From the NCBI RefSeq assembly GCF_016863175.1, contig NZ_BOOJ01000004.1, positions 1-46,708 of the forward strand: 46,708 nucleotides of DNA, read 5' to 3'. A program made the position numbers and the translations under genes. The DNA is from Paraplanobispora siamensis (GTDB lineage Bacteria; Actinomycetota; Actinomycetes; Streptosporangiales; Streptosporangiaceae). Of the stretch, positions 44,022 to 46,708 are shown piece after piece (within the stretch, counting starts at the first letter, position 1; each line of letters opens with the position of its first letter). A model generated the notes under the pieces. It worked only from the letters and a program-made list of their open reading frames with translations. It did no database searches and was not told the DNA's origin.

Positions 44022-45056
44022 GTGAGCGACGCCATGAAGCAGTTCCCCGACTCGCCCTCGCCGGCGCCGTCTTCCGAGACCCGCGTCTGGCCCCCCATCT
44101 CGGTCGTCATCCCGGTGCTGAACGAGGAGCGCCACCTGCGGGAGGCGGTCAGCCAGGTCCTGTCGCAGAAATACGCGGGACCGATCGAGGTCGTCCTCGC
44201 GATCGGCCCCTCCAAGGACCGCACCCAGGAGGTCGCCGACGCGATCGCGGCCGAGGACCCCCGGGTGACCGTGGTCCCCAACCCCACCGGCCGCACGCCC
44301 AACGCGCTCAACGCCGCCATCGCCGCCTCCCGCAACGGGATCATCGCGCGGGTGGACGGCCACGCCATGCTCCCGGAGGACTATCTCCGGGTCGCGGTGG
44401 AGACGCTCGAGGAGACCGGCGCCGACAACGTGGGCGGCGTCATGGCCGCCGAGGGCGTCACGCCCTTCGAGCAGGCCGTGGCCCGCGCGATGACCTCGAA
44501 GATAGGCGTCGGCGGCGCGCGGTTCCACACCGGCGGCACCGCGGGCCCGGCCGACACCGTCTATCTGGGAGTCTTCCGCCGGGAGGCGCTGGAGCGGGTC
44601 GGCGGCTACGACGAGCACTTCCAGCGGGCCCAGGACTGGGAGATGAACCACCGCATCCGCGGGACGGGCGGCCTGGTCTGGTTCCAGCCCCGCATGCGCG
44701 TCTCCTACCGGCCGCGACCCAACCTCAAGGCCCTGGCCAAGCAGTACTTCCACTACGGCCGCTGGCGGCGCGTGGTCGCCCGCACCCACGAGGGCACGAT
44801 CAACATGCGCTACCTGGCGCCGCCCACGGCGGTGGTGGCCATGCTGGCCGGGCTGGCCGTCTCGCCGTTCTTCTGGCCGGGCCTGCTGGTGCCGGGCGGG
44901 TACGTCGCGGCGATCCTCGCGGGTTCGGCGGTGACCGGCAGCGGCCTGCCCCCCGCCGCGCTGGTACGGCTCCCGTTCGTCTACGCCACGATGCACATCT
45001 CGTGGGGCTGGGGCTTCCTGACCAGCCCGGCGAGCCTGGGCAAGCCCGGTTCCTAG
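44022..45056 (+). CDS. GT2-family glycosyltransferase with C-terminal TMs, about 344 aa
   Basis: GT-A fold glycosyltransferase. ISVVIPVLNEERHLREAV opens the nucleotide-binding half, RVDGHAML stands in the DXD region, and HFQRAQDWEMNHRIR is the acceptor/catalytic block (ED-like). A C-terminal membrane part has two or three TMs. The family includes WbbL-like rhamnosyltransferases and SuccA-type enzymes; the exact sugar is unknown. GTG 44022 or ATG 44034 may be used; TAGCGT lies between. The LCP neighbour suggests wall-polymer assembly. Confidence 0.9.
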   Translation: MSDAMKQFPDSPSPAPSSETRVWPPISVVIPVLNEERHLREAVSQVLSQKYAGPIEVVLAIGPSKDRTQEVADAIAAEDPRVTVVPNPTGRTPNALNAAIAASRNGIIARVDGHAMLPEDYLRVAVETLEETGADNVGGVMAAEGVTPFEQAVARAMTSKIGVGGARFHTGGTAGPADTVYLGVFRREALERVGGYDEHFQRAQDWEMNHRIRGTGGLVWFQPRMRVSYRPRPNLKALAKQYFHYGRWRRVVARTHEGTINMRYLAPPTAVVAMLAGLAVSPFFWPGLLVPGGYVAAILAGSAVTGSGLPPAALVRLPFVYATMHISWGWGFLTSPASLGKPGS

Positions 45057-45061
45057 GGGGA

Positions 45062-45088
45062 TGCCCCGTCCGCCCGGCGGGTGGGGCA
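45062..45088 (+). terminator. Hairpin after the GT2 gene
   Basis: TGCCCC (45062-45067) pairs with GGGGCA (45083-45088), with an additional inner GC stem. No T-tract. Confidence 0.55.
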
Positions 45089-45138
45089 CCGGCTCTCGGC
45101 AGCCCTCGGGGGTCGTGGGCGAGTAGGCCCTGAGGTTG

Positions 45139-45233
45139 AGCGGGTACGGCGGTGCGTGGCGGGCCGGGTGTCGCCCGCCCGTGGAGCGGGTCCGTGGTGG
45201 GCCGGGTGTCGCCCACCCGGGGCTGCGCCGCAC
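45139..45233. repeat. Left arm of a large imperfect inverted repeat
   Basis: Matches the reverse complement of 45611-45727. GCGGGTACGGCGG is shared at the outer end and GGCCGGGTGT...CACCCGGG...CTGCGCCGCAC at the inner end. Two internal copies of GGGCCGGGTGTCGCCC lie at about 45161 and 45199. Confidence 0.75.
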
Positions 45234-45286
45234 GCTGGTCGAGTCTGTGCCCGGGCAGCGGGGTGCTGCCGGGCCTGTGGTGCCCC

Positions 45287-45441
45287 GGAGGTAGCCGTGG
45301 TCGGAGCTGTGGACATCGCCTGACCCGGCGGACATCGCCTGACCCGGCGGACATCACCTGACCCGGCGGACATCACCTGACTCGCGGCATGCATCGGGCA
45401 GTGGGTGTCGGACTTGCCGTGCGCCTGGAGGTAGCCGTGGT
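45287..45441. repeat. 15-bp direct repeat GGAGGTAGCCGTGGT
   Basis: Copies at 45287-45301 and 45427-45441, one on each side of the 19-bp tandem array. The 45234-45610 core has no protein gene I can support. Confidence 0.75.
45311..45386. repeat. Four 19-bp tandem repeats
   Basis: GGACATC(G/A)CCTGACCCGGC starts at 45311, 45330, 45349 and 45368, with an exact 19-bp period; the last copy diverges. There is no spacer, so this is not a CRISPR array. Confidence 0.85.
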
Positions 45442-45610
45442 GACAGCCCGGTCGATGCCTTCGGCGTCCGGTCCGCAGCCGTTGGCGCTCGATGAGCGGG
45501 TGAGGGACCAGCCGGTGGCGGGGTGGAGGCAGATCGCGGTGGCCGACCTTGTCAGGTGGCGGGCGTGTGGTGGTCGATGCCATCGGGCGTCGTAGGTGGG
45601 CGCGGTTGTT

Positions 45611-45727
45611 GTGCGGCGCAGCCCGGGTGGGCAACACCCGGCCTGCTGTGGACGCGCCTCACGGGTGGGCAGCACCCGCCCCACCCCGGATGGGCCCGCC
45701 ACCCGGCACGCCCCGCCGTACCCGCCC
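45611..45727. repeat. Right arm of the large imperfect inverted repeat
   Basis: Inverted counterpart of 45139-45233 with an extra block of about 22 bp near 45685-45706. It ends 5 bp before the ispD stop, so its hairpin-forming blocks may also end that transcript. Confidence 0.75.
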
Positions 45728-45732
45728 CTGCT

Positions 45733-46566
45733 TCAGGACTTGCCCGTCCAGCTCGCGCCGGCCGCCAGGAGCGTCTCGGCCACCAGGACGTCCACGGGGT
45801 GGGTGACCTTCATGTTGCGCTCGCTGCCCGGCACGATGTGGATCGGCACGTCGGGCAGATAGCGCAGTACGACGCCGCAGTCGTCGGTGGCCTGCCGGCC
45901 CGCGAAGGCGGGGTCGGCGAAGGCGCGCTCGTAGGCCTCGCGGATCACCGGCAGCCGGAAGCACTGCGGTGTCTGGGCGCGCCAGATCCGCGCGCGGTCC
46001 GGCACCTCGCTGACGATCTCGCCATCCCCGTGCGGTCCCGGCGCGGTCACCACGACCGTGTCCGAACTGGGGATCGCCACCTCCACCGCTGAGTGGACCC
46101 GCAGCGCCGCCACGCAGTCGGTGATGATGCGCGGCTCCAGCAGGGGCCGCGCGGCGTCGTGCAGGAGCACGTCGCAGTCCTGCCCGTCCAGCGCCCGCAG
46201 CGCCCGCCAGGTGGTCTCGGTACGGCTGGCGCCGCCTTCCAGGACCCGGCCGACCTTCGTGAACCCGCTGCGGGCGACGAGCCGCTCCACCTCCCCGGTG
46301 AAGCCGGGGGCCATCAGTACGAGGACCTCGTCGATCTCCGGCGCGCCGTCGAACGCGGCGATCGCGTGCTCGATGATCGTCCTGCCGCCGATCTCGATGA
46401 GCTGCTTGGGCGTGTCCCGGCCGACGCGCTGGCCGACCCCGCCGGCGAGGACGACCCCGACGGCGCGGCGGCGTGGCCCGGGCGAGGCCGGCGCGGAAGA
46501 GGCCGCTTCGAGAGAGGCCGGTTCGAGAGAGGCCGGTTCGAGAGAGGCCGGTTCGAGAGAGGTCAA
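45733..46566 (-). CDS. ispD: 2-C-methyl-D-erythritol 4-phosphate cytidylyltransferase (IspD family), 277 aa
   Basis: CTP-dependent cytidylyltransferase. LAGGVGQRVGRDTPKQLIEIGG is the nucleotide-binding loop; HDAARPL, RAQTPQCFR and the C-terminal ERNMKVTHPVD are conserved. The start is TTG 46566, with GGAGGAAG just upstream. The first 25 residues are SLEPA-type repeats encoded by 15-bp units. TarI-type ribitol-5-phosphate cytidylyltransferases share this fold; the neighbouring LCP and GT2 genes leave that possibility open. Confidence 0.88.
   Translation of the reverse strand: MTSLEPASLEPASLEPASLEAASSAPASPGPRRRAVGVVLAGGVGQRVGRDTPKQLIEIGGRTIIEHAIAAFDGAPEIDEVLVLMAPGFTGEVERLVARSGFTKVGRVLEGGASRTETTWRALRALDGQDCDVLLHDAARPLLEPRIITDCVAALRVHSAVEVAIPSSDTVVVTAPGPHGDGEIVSEVPDRARIWRAQTPQCFRLPVIREAYERAFADPAFAGRQATDDCGVVLRYLPDVPIHIVPGSERNMKVTHPVDVLVAETLLAAGASWTGKS
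46510..46563. repeat. 15-bp tandem repeats at the ispD N-terminus
   Basis: GAGAGAGGCCGGTTC is repeated at 46510, 46525 and 46540, with a partial copy at 46555. They encode SLEPA repeats in frame, next to the start codon. Confidence 0.9.
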
Positions 46567-46697
46567 GGCGGGCTTCCTCCGAGCGGGTCCGTGTAGGGCG
46601 AGAGTAACGGGTGATCGCCGAGGGTCCGGGCGGAGGCACCCGTGCCGGACGCGGCCGTCCCTCCCGCAGTCGCGGTGCCGCCGTATGGCGCGCTCAT
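46563..46697 (-). CDS. Possible small or partial upstream reading frame, doubtful
   Basis: ATG 46697 begins a 44-codon frame (MSAPYGGTATAGGTAASGTG...) whose TGA overlaps the ispD TTG start (TTGA). The frame is also open to the window edge, so it could be the end of a longer gene. It is low-complexity and no domain is seen. Confidence 0.25.
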   Translation of the reverse strand: MSAPYGGTATAGGTAASGTGASARTLGDHPLLSPYTDPLGGSPP

Positions 46698-46708
46698 GCG
46701 ATGCCGCA

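Noticed and set aside
45311-45386. CRISPR-like array
   Set aside because: The 19-bp units are directly adjacent without spacers, and no cas gene is present.
45389-45595. 68-aa plus-strand frame inside the inverted-repeat element
   Set aside because: No ribosome-binding site, no domain, and composition like other chance frames in this DNA.
45053-45637. Long minus-strand frame across the repeat region
   Set aside because: It is low-complexity Arg/Pro/Thr sequence produced by the repeats, with no domain and no sensible ribosome-binding site.

Overview
The window is high-GC DNA with actinobacterial gene content: acyl-CoA carboxylase with an epsilon subunit, a birA/PH-domain/class III cyclase group, GtrA-purK-purE-acyl-CoA dehydrogenase, an LCP protein beside a GT2 glycosyltransferase, and many ECF-type sigma factors and TANNNT/leaderless-looking starts. 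A filamentous actinomycete, perhaps of the Streptosporangiales, is an inference from style only. No rRNA, tRNA, CRISPR array, transposase or phage gene was seen. About 37 protein genes are supported; the first is cut by the left edge and a doubtful one by the right edge.

Layout. 1-4.6 kb: Ada/AlkA-type repair protein, NYN-domain protein, and carboxylase epsilon and beta subunits (all minus strand). 4.7-9.9 kb: ABC exporter pair and phosphoenolpyruvate carboxylase behind a DasR-box-like palindrome. 9.9-20.2 kb is accessory: XRE regulator/MFS pair, a polytopic GT39-like protein, a two-component system, a 14-TM exporter and an epoxide hydrolase that share one operator, and a GH18 chitinase. 20.2-23.4 kb: a molybdopterin oxidoreductase coupled to fdhD. 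23.4-36 kb: birA, PH protein, adenylate cyclase, an iron-box-controlled bfd-bfr pair, a second two-component system, gtrA, a lipoprotein, purK, purE, a small exported peptide, UDP-glucose dehydrogenase and an acyl-CoA dehydrogenase. 36-46.7 kb: an ECF sigma factor with a membrane beta-propeller partner, an ECF42-type sigma factor with its DGPF/YCII partner, a Ser/Thr kinase with an extracellular domain, a STAS protein, an LCP protein, a GT2 glycosyltransferase, a repeat-filled intergenic region and ispD.

How it fits together. The core carboxylase-birA-PH-purK-purE-acyl-CoA dehydrogenase-LCP-GT order resembles a neighbourhood conserved in mycobacteria and streptomycetes, here opened by about 19 kb of accessory genes between the carboxylase and birA. 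Regulation is the most informative layer: a near-identical 42-bp operator in front of an exporter and an epoxide hydrolase, tandem iron boxes, ECF promoters matching their own sigma factors, and response-regulator-like direct repeats. The strangest non-coding stretch is 45.1-45.7 kb, where two arms of a roughly 100-bp inverted repeat enclose 19-bp tandem repeats.
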